A stretch of 64,000 nt of DNA, taken from positions 1,984,001 to 2,048,000 of the forward strand of contig JBBPUQ010000005.1 in assembly GCA_038501195.1 (NCBI GenBank). The letters run 5' to 3'. Below are positions 12,416 through 23,218 of this stretch, piece after piece. Both the position numbers and the translations under genes were made by a program. This stretch comes from Nemania diffusa. Taxonomy: Eukaryota; Ascomycota; Sordariomycetes; Xylariales; Xylariaceae. Numbering within the stretch: position 1 is the first letter of the stretch; every line of letters begins with the position of its first letter. The notes under the pieces were generated by a model. That model did no database searches. It was given only the letters and a program-made list of their open reading frames with translations, and was not told the DNA's origin.

Positions 12416-13595
12416 GAGGATTAGGTTCTCATTTAGTTATTTTTAGGCGCACAGTCTAGCGTTATGTTTGCCAAGAGATTTTTTTGTCCTTCATCTCCTC
12501 ATCTGTTGGAGTAGACGGTGGCAGCTACAGGACAGGAAAATGTTACATGATACACCTATACCTTTAGAGTGGGACACCTAGGCATAAGACTATAAAGGCT
12601 AGAGGTGGAGATCTTTTATAGATCTACCTACATGGTTGCTTTTGGTACAATTTCTTTTCCGGTTGTTTTCAGGTTGCTTGATAGATTTACCCTCCGTTGT
12701 CGAGGCATAGTAAATAGCATGAACTTAAATTTCCCTTATGCCCCTCCATATTTCTTCCACGTGCCACTGCCACTCTATATCAGCTGTAGGGACTTTTTGT
12801 GTTTACCTCCTCCTCCGTGACCTGCCGGGCGATACTGCTACTAGGCTATTTTGACCGCTTTTATCGATGATCGCGCCAAGCTAGCTATGGTAACGCGCGA
12901 CGCTCTAAAAAAAAAAAAGACCAAAGCATTGCGGGGCATACCTAATTATCTGCAGCCTATTGCTCCAGGGGTCTGAATGCATGGCATTTTTTTTCTCTCC
13001 CTCCTAGGCAAAACTGCCCCTCCTACCATGCCACGTAAGGAGGGGTAGAGGTAGGAAAGTCAGAGAGCGATGCCAACACCTCGACGCGATTCTATTAGGG
13101 AATAGAATATAAAATAGCAGAAAATTTTCTCCCGGATCGCCATTGGCCACCTCCAATTGAGACGGTAGAAAGCTTGCTCGCTTGTCCCGATTAGGCACCA
13201 CAAAAAAACGCGACGAAATCTAGACAGTAGATGACCTATCGAGCAGAGTGAATACTCACTAGGTCACATTGTCTCGCCTCAAGTCCCATCGAGGTGGGAC
13301 CTAAAAGCACCCCGCCAATTGGAGATTGGGGTTTCACTCAAAAGTTTTTTCTTATTGTCTAGGTATTTTTTATTGTGCTAGACCCCTCTTATTGTGAAAT
13401 AGAAACAATTCTTTGCGTTGTCTAGGTGAATGGCGCTTCGGTAGACGGGTTTATAAGCGACCTACCCCGTCTTTCCTCGTTCAGACTTGATATTTTTCAT
13501 ACCTTCCTGTTCTCTCCTCTTCACGATACCTCATATACACCAGCTCTATTTCTCCCATCAACATCCCAAAAGAAATCCTCATTCATCCTCTCACC
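12416..13595. other. Intergenic spacer with promoter of the NAP-family gene
   Basis: No coding frame is supported. The last 300 bases hold a pyrimidine-rich leader typical of strongly expressed fungal genes and three ATTGT-centred repeats, listed separately. Confidence 0.6.
13350..13402. promoter_or_regulatory. Three spaced TTATTGT repeats upstream of the NAP-family gene
   Basis: TCTTATTGTCTAGG, TTTATTGTGCTAG and TCTTATTGTGAAAT follow one another within about 50 bases, roughly 200 bases before the ATG at 13596. A fourth half-copy (GTTGTCTAGGT) lies just after. ATTGT is the core recognised by HMG-box proteins and, inverted, resembles CCAAT-type sites. A regulatory role is inference. Confidence 0.3.
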
Positions 13596-14585
13596 ATGTC
13601 TTCCCCCGACGCCGATGTTGTCATCGACCCCCAGACCATCAAGGAGCTGCATCTCTTTGAGGCCGCCATCTCAGATGTTGAGACCGAAGTGACGGCGAAG
13701 CAGTACCTGATGTCCCGCGACATCTTCGCTGCCCGCCAGAAGACCATCGCCAAGATCCCCAGCTTCTGGGCCGTGACCTTCGACAACGCCGCCTCGGAGC
13801 TCGAGGCCGCTGTCACGCCCGCCGACCTCGAGGTCTTCTCCGCCGCCCTGACCTCCGTCGAGGTCACCCGGCCTGAGATCCCCGCCGCCGCCAAGCCCAC
13901 CGACCTGGGCCTCGACAAGTTCGGCGAGCCCCGCTCCCTGCAGTTCACCTTCCGCTTCGCCGACAACGAGTGGTTCGCCGACAAGGAGCTGACCAAGACC
14001 TTCTACTTCCGCTTCGGCAAGGACGGCTCCGCCGGCCTCGTCTCCGAGCCCATCAAGATCAACTGGAAGAGCGCCGGCAAGGACCTGACCCAGGGCCTCA
14101 CCGACGCCGCCCTCGCCTTCTGGAATGCCCAGAAGGCGAACCCCTCGCAGAAGCTCGACGGCGTGCTCGCCAACGACGCGCGCCACGCCCGCGACGCCGC
14201 CGCCAAGACGCTGCCCGAGTACCAGGCCCTCGCCAAGAAGCTCGAGAGCAACGTCGAGGGCGCCCTGAGCTTCTTCAACTTCTTCTCCTACCGCGGCCGC
14301 TGGATCAGCGCCGCCGAGCACGTCGAGGCCAAGGCCGAGGTCCTCGCCAAGCGCGCCGCCGCCCAGGCCGGCAACGAGATGGCCGAGGATGAGGACGAGG
14401 ATGACGATGACGACGAGGACTTCACCGAGGAGGCCGTCGAGACCTTCCCCGCCGGCCACGAGGTCGCCGTCACCATCGCCGAGGACATCTACCCCAACGC
14501 CATCGACTACTTCATGGGCAACACCATCGATAGCGACATCGACCTCGACGAGGACGATGACGAGGATGAGGAGATGGAGGGCTAG
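13596..14585 (+). CDS. NAP-family histone chaperone (Vps75/Ccp1/SET-like)
   Basis: A 329-residue intronless protein. A long N-terminal helix (IKELHLFEAAISDVETEV, then YLMSRDIFAARQKTIAKIPSFW) is the dimerisation helix of NAP proteins. The earmuff core follows with LQFTFRFADNEWFADKELTK and FFNFFSYRG. Two acidic tracts (about residues 263-275 and 316-329) end the protein. NAP proteins bind histones H3-H4 or H2A-H2B and act in nucleosome assembly; the short length and core sequence point to the Vps75/Ccp1/SET branch rather than Nap1 itself. Coding DNA is strongly C-biased at third positions, which suggests high expression. The ATG follows a CATCCTCTCACC leader. Confidence 0.88.
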   Translation: MSSPDADVVIDPQTIKELHLFEAAISDVETEVTAKQYLMSRDIFAARQKTIAKIPSFWAVTFDNAASELEAAVTPADLEVFSAALTSVEVTRPEIPAAAKPTDLGLDKFGEPRSLQFTFRFADNEWFADKELTKTFYFRFGKDGSAGLVSEPIKINWKSAGKDLTQGLTDAALAFWNAQKANPSQKLDGVLANDARHARDAAAKTLPEYQALAKKLESNVEGALSFFNFFSYRGRWISAAEHVEAKAEVLAKRAAAQAGNEMAEDEDEDDDDDEDFTEEAVETFPAGHEVAVTIAEDIYPNAIDYFMGNTIDSDIDLDEDDDEDEEMEG

Positions 14586-14974
14586 ATACCTAGCTATCTG
14601 GCGTTAATGATTTTCCCTTTGTTCTTTCTTCATGACTCGGTACGGAAAAATCTGGTTTGTGCGAGGGGTTCTCTTATACTCTTAATGATGAAGAGCAGGC
14701 TAGTGGTCATTTGGCTGCGATGATGATTTAGATAGATACCATTTTAGCACGCTAGACGTAGAACGTGGCAGTTTAGCTCCCGAGGATACACAATATATCA
14801 CCCATCAGAGTGGTATCGCAATTCAGACATCCTCTCACATGTAACATCGTTGCCCTCATTTTCTTTATCTCCTTTCTCGCCGAGATTTCGAGTCCTCTTG
14901 CAGCAGTATAATCGAAAGCTTAGTGCAGCTAAATCCAGTATCATCATTGGCATCTTAGCTATTGATTCCTATGT
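14586..14974. other. Convergent 3' spacer
   Basis: Separates the 3' ends of the NAP-family and MEIOB-like genes, which run towards each other. Nothing else is seen. Confidence 0.6.
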
Positions 14975-16755
14975 TTACCACTCAACGCCAAGGATGCAAA
15001 GTCTTCCTAGCTCAGTTGACCATCCGAAAGTTAGTGTAACACGAGAGTATAACAATTGTGCTTCTAAGTCTCTCAGTAAACCTGTGTCGAGTGCTGTGAT
15101 AGATTTCCACGACTTCTCTATAGGATTGTCTTGTGCGTATACCATTAGGGTTTCTTCGGTTGTTCTTCCAAAGAAGAATTGAGTCCAAGCTTTGCCGTTC
15201 CAGACGAGTTTATTTCCAGCAATCATGCCACTTTCATCGAGAAATGAGCCGAGAATACGAGGGTTCAATGAAAGGTCCCGTTGGGCGTCGCAGTTTTTGC
15301 AAGTTGCCGTCGGTTTATTGGAATAAAGAGGTATTCCGCAACTGTGTTTGACTTAGTTATGAGTAGGGCTATATAAAGTACTCCTTACCAGTCAGTGCAA
15401 CACGTAGTATTCTTACGCCAATGCTCCATCAAATTCATCTCAAGAACAACCACACTCAGCTTCCCGGCGAAATCCCTGGCTGGGTCTTGATTGCGCACTT
15501 GATCTTCCAGTTCTGCAAGTGTATATAATATCCGGTCAGTTCCATGCATAGCTAGCTCTAAATCCCAAGTATCTGTAGGAAATGGAACGATAACGTTTTC
15601 TTTTTTAGCCATATCTTGAATCTTGCTACGCAACCATATGGCTTCCGGGAAGTTAGGGTCAACATCAATAATTGAACTATATCCTATGCCAATATCAACA
15701 CAAATACCGTCTTGGCGGCTAGTGTGGTTGTTGACTTGGCACCAAGGTTGAGAAATGAGTAGAATGGTCTGGTTCGGAATCCACTACAACGCAGAGTTAG
15801 CCATTCCCACTTTGAGCGCCACATGAACCATAAGCACCTCCTAAGGTATGCTATGCCCCTAGCCGAAGAAGACATTTCTACCGGATATTCACACTAGCTA
15901 AAAGAAAATACCCTCGAGGGTCACTCACCGACTTAGCCGACGGGATCTTGTCTTCCCAGAGCTTCAACAGGCAGTGTGCAGTATCATCATATATGCCTAC
16001 TTCAACTAGATCTAGGGTGCCCTTTCGTTTCTTAGGATGAATAGTTCGACGCGGCCCAACACTTCGCACGCAAACTAATATTTTTCCTTCTGCGAGGTCG
16101 TAACCACTTGCGAGAAAAGATTTCAATGTCATGAGACCCGGGAGGTAGTCATATTGTTGGGTGTTCATCTCAAGCGGGCAGCGTAACAGTTGGTCGTCGT
16201 CAGAACCGACCTCATCTATGTGAAACTCTATATGCGTTTCCTTGTTGCGAGCAGGATATATAGTGGTAGCTACAGAACAGTACGGAATATGCCGGATCTC
16301 AGCTTGGTTGCCAGATGAGATAGCGGTGGCCCAGACTGTGATACGCTGACCTAAGTGCGGCTGGTATTCCGATGCGCTACAGTGTAGCTTTATCTGAGAA
16401 CGTCATGAGAATGTTTCATATGACTGCCTTTCTAGTTGGGAGGAGCTAAGCTTACTGCTATCGCTGCGGTACCATCGGATATGACTAGGAAATAGTACCC
16501 TCCTGCAGTAGACGAGAAATTGACGAGCCTTCCTGTGATTTCGTAGTTATGCGGGCCTGTCTGAAGTTCCATAATAGAACAAACGTCATACTGTCTTGAA
16601 GGCTCGAAGGACCGTGAGAGAGGACTAGTGACTGCTTCTATTTCGGAAGATGTGAAACCGTCGCCAGCTTTCGTGAGATTTGAAGAATCGTTGCCTCCGT
16701 CTGAAGCAAGCTCCCTAGAGTAAAAAGACTGAATAGAAGGGAAATGAGAAGTCAT
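14975..16755 (-). CDS. MEIOB-like (RPA1-related) OB-fold single-strand DNA-binding protein
   Basis: Four exons: 16755-16456, 16393-15929, 15783-15389 and 15341-14975. They give 508 residues with all junctions in frame. The middle OB fold reads KILVCVRSVGPRRTIHPKKR then LVEVGIYDDTAHCLLKLWED, very like the MEIOB segment that ends in RLYDETESS and a Trp-Asp pair. SWIPNQTILLIS follows across the second intron. The third junction rebuilds a zinc ribbon, CTDC...CKNC, as in MEIOB and RPA1 C-terminal folds. The last OB fold contains WTQFFFGRTTEETL. MEIOB/RPA-like proteins bind ssDNA and support meiotic recombination. Homology is my reading of motif order; meiotic expression is inference. About 100 N-terminal residues are Ser-rich. 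Confidence 0.75.
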
Positions 16756-17932
16756 ATTGCCATATGGTTACATTCGTGCTCGCTTTCTCAGGTAGTGGAT
16801 AGATGCAAAAGACAAATGCTAAGTCGTTGGTATCGAAGCCTTTAGATTCGATTGCTCCGAGAATCAAAAATGAAGTTCCTCGTAACGCCCCCGTGTAACC
16901 CAGACTTTTAGAATCTAAACAGCTTCAATTTGAGCTCTTGCCTGATATTTCCCATTTTGGAGTGATGTTGATGTGGCAAGGAGGATGGAGTAAAAATCTG
17001 GCAATAGCTATGTATAGTGTCTCCTACCTTCCCCAACATACGACTCGTAATGCGCGGGAAACGAAAACGAGGTAATGGCGTCCGCGCAGCTGCCACTGGT
17101 AGCGCGGGGGATATGGTGTCACATTAAAAAGGGAATGGGTGAATTTCATAATAGAAAAACATCGCCGTTAATTATTCAACATAATTAACGGGATTTATAT
17201 GCTACAGATTTAGTTTCCAAGTATAAGCTACGGTAGGGGTGTCTAATTCAACACTCGATCGTCTAAATTTCTAGTGTGACACCTGCACTGACTTGCCTAA
17301 CCTGCCGGGTAACCGCTCGCTTCCCCTGAGCGCTGTCCTTTGCGCCGTTTAAGCGCCTGCCTCTCTTGACTGTTTAAATGAAGAAACTAATTTAAGGACT
17401 GTCAAGTGTGCTCGTAAAATTGTAGCATGTACACGTGATTGGCGTTTGTTCTTCAGCTTCCAGCTAGTCGATATATATATATATATATATATTAAGCTCT
17501 ATTCTGGCGCTGTTTCGCAATTCTATTCCTAATAATAAGCGCTGCACCTGGGCTCGGGACATACCTTGGCTCCAAATATGTGAGAAATATCGCCGGATCA
17601 ACCATGTGCGAAGCATGACATATTTGGAGAATTTTGTGAATCCCATGACAGTTTCAGATGTCAGTGGTCCCCTCAAAAAGAATATGTCGAGAAATGTGAG
17701 AATTTAATAAATCGCCGATGAAGAGATATGCTCTTGACATTGTAACTAATTACCTCAGAGGTAAGCTTCTACAATTAGAAACAACCAAGACGGCGGCTGC
17801 TTGTTAGTTAGAGGCACTGCGGGGACGATGGCGCCCTGTTGGTTGTGGCTTGGAGGAGAAGAGTGGCTGGCCACCACTCTTCGTCCCAGAGCTGAGTGTT
17901 ATGCTTGGATGCTTGTTGCCAATCTCGGCTGA
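16756..17932. other. Intergenic spacer with a (TA)n tract
   Basis: AT-rich upstream region of the MEIOB-like gene. A (TA)n run lies at about 17470-17492. An ATG at 17828 opens a short frame that stops at 17932 in the same frame as the cysteine-rich reading frame that follows. Confidence 0.5.
17471..17492. repeat. (TA)n microsatellite
   Basis: About eleven uninterrupted TA dinucleotides in non-coding DNA. Confidence 0.8.
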
Positions 17933-18298
17933 AATAACGACAAGAGCCCTGGCTCTTGGGCTGCAGCCGTCAACGATCTCAATTTAATTGACTCTGGCGA
18001 CCTAGCTGTCTCCGCAGATCCGGGATTAGATGGTTCCGACGACTTCGCGCCGCCGTTCTGTCAGCCCGACGGTACGAACGAGTACGGCGACCCGTTGGTC
18101 GACTGTACGTTTCCCAATCAGCCATACGACGAATGGCTTCTAGACCAGGGCTATGCCTGCAACTGCAACGAGGACGGTTGCGACCGAACGTTGCCTTCGT
18201 GCTGCGCTTCCGGAAGCTGTCCGGCTTGCAACTGCGATGAGAGCGGCTGTCCTGATGACTCGCCTGACTACTGCGGGAATGGTAGTTGTAAATGAGTG
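17933..18298 (+). pseudogene. Cysteine-rich reading frame without start or signal peptide
   Basis: An open frame of 121 codons with no ATG inside it; it begins right after a TGA at 17930-17932. The last 45 residues hold two copies of one module, ACNCNEDGC...CCASGSC and ACNCDESGC...YCGNGSC, giving at least a dozen cysteines. The upstream part (FAPPFCQPDGTNEYGDP) is acidic and could be mature secreted sequence. I found no first exon with a signal peptide and no clean acceptor. An ATG at 17828 is in frame but cut off by the TGA. It is either a gene with a missed distant first exon or a broken effector-like gene. GC content is higher than in the flanks. Confidence 0.4.
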
Positions 18299-20499
18299 AG
18301 TTCAGTCATTGCTGTCAGAAACGGTCAACCATGGATGCGAAGCAAGAGGGCCGGAGATAAAAGAAGAGTAACTAGCAGGTAATATCTAGGATAGCGTATA
18401 AGACAGCGTATAGGGAATATACCACTCGAACAAAGTAGCAAGTATCTGCTATTTGCTTGCTAGTATTACGAGTGTCTTATCAGTTATGCCTAAGCTTGGG
18501 AACTGACTGCTTCGCTAGCAAGCGGTCGTTAATGGAGGATTCTGATAGCCTTTCCATCAACAAGCGTAATTGGTTCCCAATTGCGCGCGATGGACGCATG
18601 TCGAAGTCGGCGGTGGGCGATTGACGGGGACTCTCCTGGGAACCGCGCGAGCACGCGACTCTACACTCTTCCAATTTCGACAGACGAATATCGTAGTCCG
18701 AGGAAACTAACGTGGCACGCCGTAAAGCCACGGGGCCCGTATCATCGTGCTTCATCAGAGGCCGCGATACACGGGAGAGCTAAGTGCCTAGCGTGATACT
18801 TCGCTGATGACAACGTCACTGCCAATCGGATTGCGCCATGCGGGGTTTAGACGGGCGAACATAGTAGCCGAGAATACGAATTACTCTATCGTGGGCTCTA
18901 GAAAGATGGAAATCGCCGAGATCATCGCGAGGAAGCCTATTCGACTGTATGACAAAGAGAGCCGACATTGCTAATACCGTGGCCCTCGTCATCGCGCGAC
19001 GAGACGCGGGGTAGATCACGGGCTAATAGATGAATCGCGACAGCGAAGCGCTTCTGGTATGATTGATAGAATGAGATGAATATCGTAAGGTTTGCTGAGA
19101 AACGTACAAAGAGCATTTGGATATATGACAACCAAATACATGGTCATATTTCATCACTTTATGCCAAGCCGTTATGTTGCTATCCGTTTGGAGCCTCCAG
19201 AACCTTATCTATACTCGTAATACAATGGTGAAAGGTCACATGGCGGTGAACATGAAGAATATCGCTTAGGACCATCTCGAACTCGTCTCATCAGCCATTT
19301 CGTCGATCCTATTTGTCAAGTCTCGGTCGTCCCTCCGCTCGCGTCGTCACTAGATCTCATTACGTGACCCCGACGTGTTTAGCTGATACTCCACCTCATC
19401 ATCAATATTCCGGCCCGGGACCCTTGACGTGTCTGCCTATTGCTCGATTAACCCAACAAGTATAGCTTTGATAGCTAAGTTCCCTAGAGGTCTATCTCTG
19501 CTCTGTTGGCTCGAGCGGTTTGATTTTAGATCAGATGTGCCTAAAGATAGACACGTCGTCCGTATTGCCTCGGCGACGACTTGCCCTCTGCCGCAATAGG
19601 CATTTCGATATTGTATGACTGTATCGTGTCCGTTCTCCGGTGGCGAGTAACCCCTCTTCCGCGACAGCTCCAGGGTTTCAAAACATCTCCACCTGCAGGG
19701 ACCCCTCTATGGGGCAGCAATGCATGGCATTTTGCGTTTGCTGCCAGGGCTCACGCTCATCGGGGGAACTCGGTGGGCCACATGATGCTAGACCTTGACC
19801 GAAGAAGCATTAGTGCCAGACGCTTTACGCGGGGAAAGAGAAACATAGCTGAGCTTTCAATCACTTACATGGACATATGCTAGTATGACTTGCGTTGAAG
19901 ACATGTCCTAACTTTGAAGAGTATAGTAAGACTAAGAGGCGACTGTATACGCCAGGGGTAAGATGCGAGGTCAGCCAGGTGTAATGGTGAAGAGAAGCGG
20001 TGACCGGTCATGAGGGGAAAACCAACGAAAGGCACAAGGTACAAGGCAGTCCATTTAGGTAGGACAAGATCATATTTGGCAACTGATAAACAGCCGATAG
20101 GGGCGTGGTGCAGCCACGCGATCAAGGATTGTGATGCAACTAGATCTACCCGTGTGGGTCGAGAGATTGGCCTACGAGGATGACAGGCTAGGAGAGCTCA
20201 TCGTCTCCACGGCCAATACTGCACGACCAGCTGGCATAAAGCGGTCAAGCTAGAGATCTCCAACACAATTGCAAAGGGGCGTGTCGTGGCAAGGGTGCCG
20301 CTTTCGGACGTCTGTTCAGTCTACCCAGTGAGTAGCATGGACGTATGATATATAGTTGACTACTATGGCGACTTCTTTAGCACTTATATCGTCCTGGCTA
20401 TCTGCAATCCCAATCACTTGACAATCGCGAATCCACGTTCAAACGAACTAGCTCAACTCTTGCAATTTATATAACCTGAATATTATATACGGATAAAGA
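18299..20499. other. 2.2-kb spacer, no gene seen
   Basis: Mixed composition with several short frames on both strands. None carries a recognisable motif or a splice pattern that extends it. The last part is the promoter of the Tpt1-like gene. Confidence 0.5.
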
Positions 20500-21541
20500 A
20501 TGGCTGCTGCTTCCGTCCTCATTCCTCTTTCCGTCATCAACCAGAACGGAGGTGTGCTCCCGCCTAGCGCGCTCTCGCAACAAAGCCCCCGCCATGGCCG
20601 GAGTAGAGGTATGAGTGTGAATGGCAAGAGTGCAGGGGGTCGAGGGTACCGGGTAGTTGAAAATGCCGATGCAACTGTCGACAAGGCAGTGGCGTTTGTC
20701 TTAAAGCGTGCAGTGTTGCAGGATGAGCTTGATCCCGAGGCCGAGGAGGGCGATTATCTGATCTGCGATGCAGAAGGATGGGTTGGAGTCGCTGATCTCG
20801 TGAGTCCCTTGATATCCTACTTCACCCTGGTGAGTGAGCACCGCGGTAACTAATGCCATGCCATAGTTGATGCAAACCAGAATGAAGGATCTCGGAATAA
20901 CACTTAACGACATCCGTCAGACCGCGTCCTCATCCAAGGCACGCTTTATACTCCGACAACACCCTGAATCCGATGCAGAGAAGGTCGAGTCATACCAGAT
21001 ACGGCGGGACTCTAAACGCGACAGCGCATCCCAGACAGCGCTAATTCCGGAGGGCGAGCCGCTGAAGGCCGACTCCGAGAACCTGCCAGAGTATATTGTT
21101 TATGAGACAACCTACCAAAACTACCCTCTTGTTGTTGCCTCTGGTAACATTAGGCGGGCTGACGGCGCTGCACATTTATCTTTCCTACCCGTTGCCGCTT
21201 CAACAGCAACAAGTCGTCCGAGCAAGGCCGATGTCAGCATTTGGATCCACCTCCGCACTGCGATGAAGCTGGCCCCAGAACTGAAGTGGCAGTTCACCAC
21301 ATCGGGCAGGATCATCACCACTGCAGAAGAAGTACCTCAGAGCGTGTGGAAGAAGGCTGTTGCCCGGCGTCCAGATATCGGACTGCTGTTTGAGGACGGC
21401 GCAGTGCACAAAGAAATTCCTGAAGGTCTAAGAGGTAAAGGTGCTAAGGGAAAGGCTAAGAAAGGTAAGGGGATGTTGAAGCAGGAAGGCCAGGGCCGTG
21501 TTGATAGTGAATCCGAGAGTGTCGAGGAAGAGGAAACATAA
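20500..21541 (+). CDS. Divergent Tpt1/KptA-like RNA 2'-phosphotransferase family protein
   Basis: Two exons, 20500-20799 and 20867-21541, give 324 residues. The intron (GTGAGT...CATAG) joins GWVGVADL to LMQTRMKDLG in phase 0. The N-terminal wing matches Tpt1: VDKAVAFVLKRAV, then YLICDAEGWVGVADLL and ARFIL. The second lobe has GNIRRADGAAHLSF, VSIWIHLRTAM, RIITTAEEVP and LLFEDG. Tpt1 removes the splice-junction 2'-phosphate from tRNA using NAD+. Here the usual Arg-His pair of the LRH motif reads Lys-Arg (LKR), and the usual HGT reads ETT, so the enzyme may be inactive or altered. The Lys-rich tail (GKGAKGKAKKGKG) could bind RNA. The tRNA-Phe genes nearby contain introns, but that link is circumstantial. 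Confidence 0.75.
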
Positions 21542-21810
21542 CATGCTGTATGATGTTATTGAAGTTCCAGACATGAAGCCCGTAATAGAGGCGAGCATAT
21601 AAGCCGGATTATAGATAATAGAAAATAAATACCTGGCATCCTAGGCAAGGTTTCCTTGCAAAGTTTCCACACTGTTCCCTTTTTAAAACCCAAATGGAAC
21701 AGTCTCGTAGAACTTGACAAGCCGGCACAGTTTATACTGAGTAGGGGAACATCTCATCGGCATAGTGCTGCTCTTGAGGCTTCATTAGACTACTAGACAG
21801 CAAGCTCCTC

Positions 21811-22785
21811 TTATACCACTCCTAAATATCGCATTGTCCTGAACGCTAGTTTGCGGCCTGGACGCCATATCGTCTTATCGGTGTTGAATACCCCGTATAC
21901 GAAACCGAGCGCTAGTCCACCAAGGTGTGCTGCGTGCGCGAGGCGGATCAAGGGATACTCGACAATGAGGCCCCCCATATCGAAGAGAGCAACGTACCCC
22001 ATTGCATCCAAAATTGGCACCGATCCAGGGACGAAAAGTATGCCAATCGGAGTATCAGGGAACGAGACGCCGACGACGCCAAACAAGGCAAAAAGTGCCC
22101 CGCTAGCCCCCAGCGCTGGCATGTAGGCCGAGCGCCCCCCAGGCCAGATCGCTGCCGCGTGGTTGGCCAGGGAGCTCAGAATACCAGCGGAGAGGAAGAA
22201 TGCTGCGAGATGCGTATTGCTCTGCTCGAAATTCCGGGAGCTCGCGGCGCCGGGTATTAATTGGAGCATGGCATACATGTTGACGCCGAGGTGGATGATG
22301 CCGCTGTGCCCGAAAACTGAAGTGAGGAGGGTGTAATTGGCAGACAGCGCAGGCGCATGCATGAAGCGATATGCTAAGGTACTGTTGGCAGTAGACGCGA
22401 GATGAACGAGCGTAGATAGCCCTATGAAGCCCCAAGCCAGTCCCTGAGAACCAGAAAACTCGGGGCGCTCAGAAGGCGATGTACGGATGCTACGTACTAA
22501 GGCATTTGTAGACTGTTCATCCCGATAACGCTCCAGCTCCGCAAATGTCATCTTGTAAGCCCGGCGCCCCTCTTCAGCCCCGGCATGCTTCGCATCTTGG
22601 TAGACTTCATAGGTGGCAAACCCAAGGTAAATGCCGCTACACGTGGCAATGCTCCAAAGTGTAGGGCCCAGCAAGCGGATAGGTGGTTCCGGTAGTGGTG
22701 GTTCAAGGCCGGTGTTATATAGCCGTTTGAATGGCCTGAATTTGGATCTGAGCAGTCTTCTAGAGCTTGCCAAAGTTCGGAACAT
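21811..22785 (-). CDS. Rhomboid-family intramembrane serine protease, probably mitochondrial
   Basis: A 324-residue intronless protein. The start MFRTLASSRRLLRSKFRP is Arg-rich and lacks acidic residues, like a mitochondrial targeting sequence. The rhomboid core runs from about residue 110: HSGIIHLGVNMYAM carries the conserved HxxxxN of the oxyanion helix, GASGAL holds the catalytic Ser228, and AHLGGLALGF holds the catalytic His287. A single membrane segment near residue 50 precedes the six-helix core, as in Pcp1/PARL. Pcp1 cleaves membrane proteins of the inner mitochondrial membrane. The frame extends 43 codons upstream, but only the codon at 22785 is ATG. The gene converges with the Tpt1-like gene; their stops are 269 bases apart. 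Confidence 0.88.
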   Translation of the reverse strand: MFRTLASSRRLLRSKFRPFKRLYNTGLEPPLPEPPIRLLGPTLWSIATCSGIYLGFATYEVYQDAKHAGAEEGRRAYKMTFAELERYRDEQSTNALVRSIRTSPSERPEFSGSQGLAWGFIGLSTLVHLASTANSTLAYRFMHAPALSANYTLLTSVFGHSGIIHLGVNMYAMLQLIPGAASSRNFEQSNTHLAAFFLSAGILSSLANHAAAIWPGGRSAYMPALGASGALFALFGVVGVSFPDTPIGILFVPGSVPILDAMGYVALFDMGGLIVEYPLIRLAHAAHLGGLALGFVYGVFNTDKTIWRPGRKLAFRTMRYLGVV

Positions 22786-23128
22786 GTTGGCACCGAGACA
22801 GCACAAGTGTGTATAGATGGCTTGAGTGGGAGAAGGATTGAGTAAAAAGCAACATTGAACAGTCGGCACGAAGGGGTCTGCTGACTCATCGTGACGGGGG
22901 GGCGGGCCCACCAAATCTGCTGCCCTCGTTATGCATGTTTACAGGCAAAATACCTACTATAACAATATAACACTGCGCAATCAATGTTACTCTTGCGTTT
23001 ACACACAGATATGCAAGAATTAGTATGAATTTTGCTAGGACAAGAAAAAAAGGAAATTAACCCCTAGCACCATTGTACATACAATTAGTGTTTTGTTGAA
23101 CAAATATAAAAAAAAGAATCGCAAGCTT
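22786..23128. other. Spacer, no gene seen
   Basis: Promoter side of the rhomboid gene and 3' flank of the first tRNA-Phe. Runs of A at about 23046 and 23110 on the plus strand are runs of T on the strand of the tRNA, just past its end, as expected for a Pol III terminator. Confidence 0.5.
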
Positions 23129-23218
23129 TGCGGTGAGTGTGGATCGAACACACGGCCTTCAGATTGATGAATGAAGTGTTACTTCAGTCTGACGCTCTCC
23201 CATCTGAGCTATCCCCGC
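23129..23218 (-). tRNA. tRNA-Phe (GAA) with intron, copy 1
   Basis: A 90-base gene. The D arm is GCTC...GAGC, the anticodon stem-loop reads CAGACTGAAG with GAA, and the T arm is GTGTG-TTCGATC-CACAC. The acceptor begins GCGGGGA and ends TCACCGC-A. An intron of about 17 bases follows the base 3' of the anticodon and ends before ATCTG. Box A and box B sequences are intact. The acceptor stem has one G-A mismatch at pair 5-68. On its own strand a run of T lies downstream. The copy at 24547 is identical base for base. Confidence 0.93.

Noticed and set aside
13671..14459. Long minus-strand frame inside the NAP-family gene, Gly/Leu/Val-rich
   Set aside because: It is the antisense of a GC-rich, C-ending coding region. 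Composition explains it and no motif is present.
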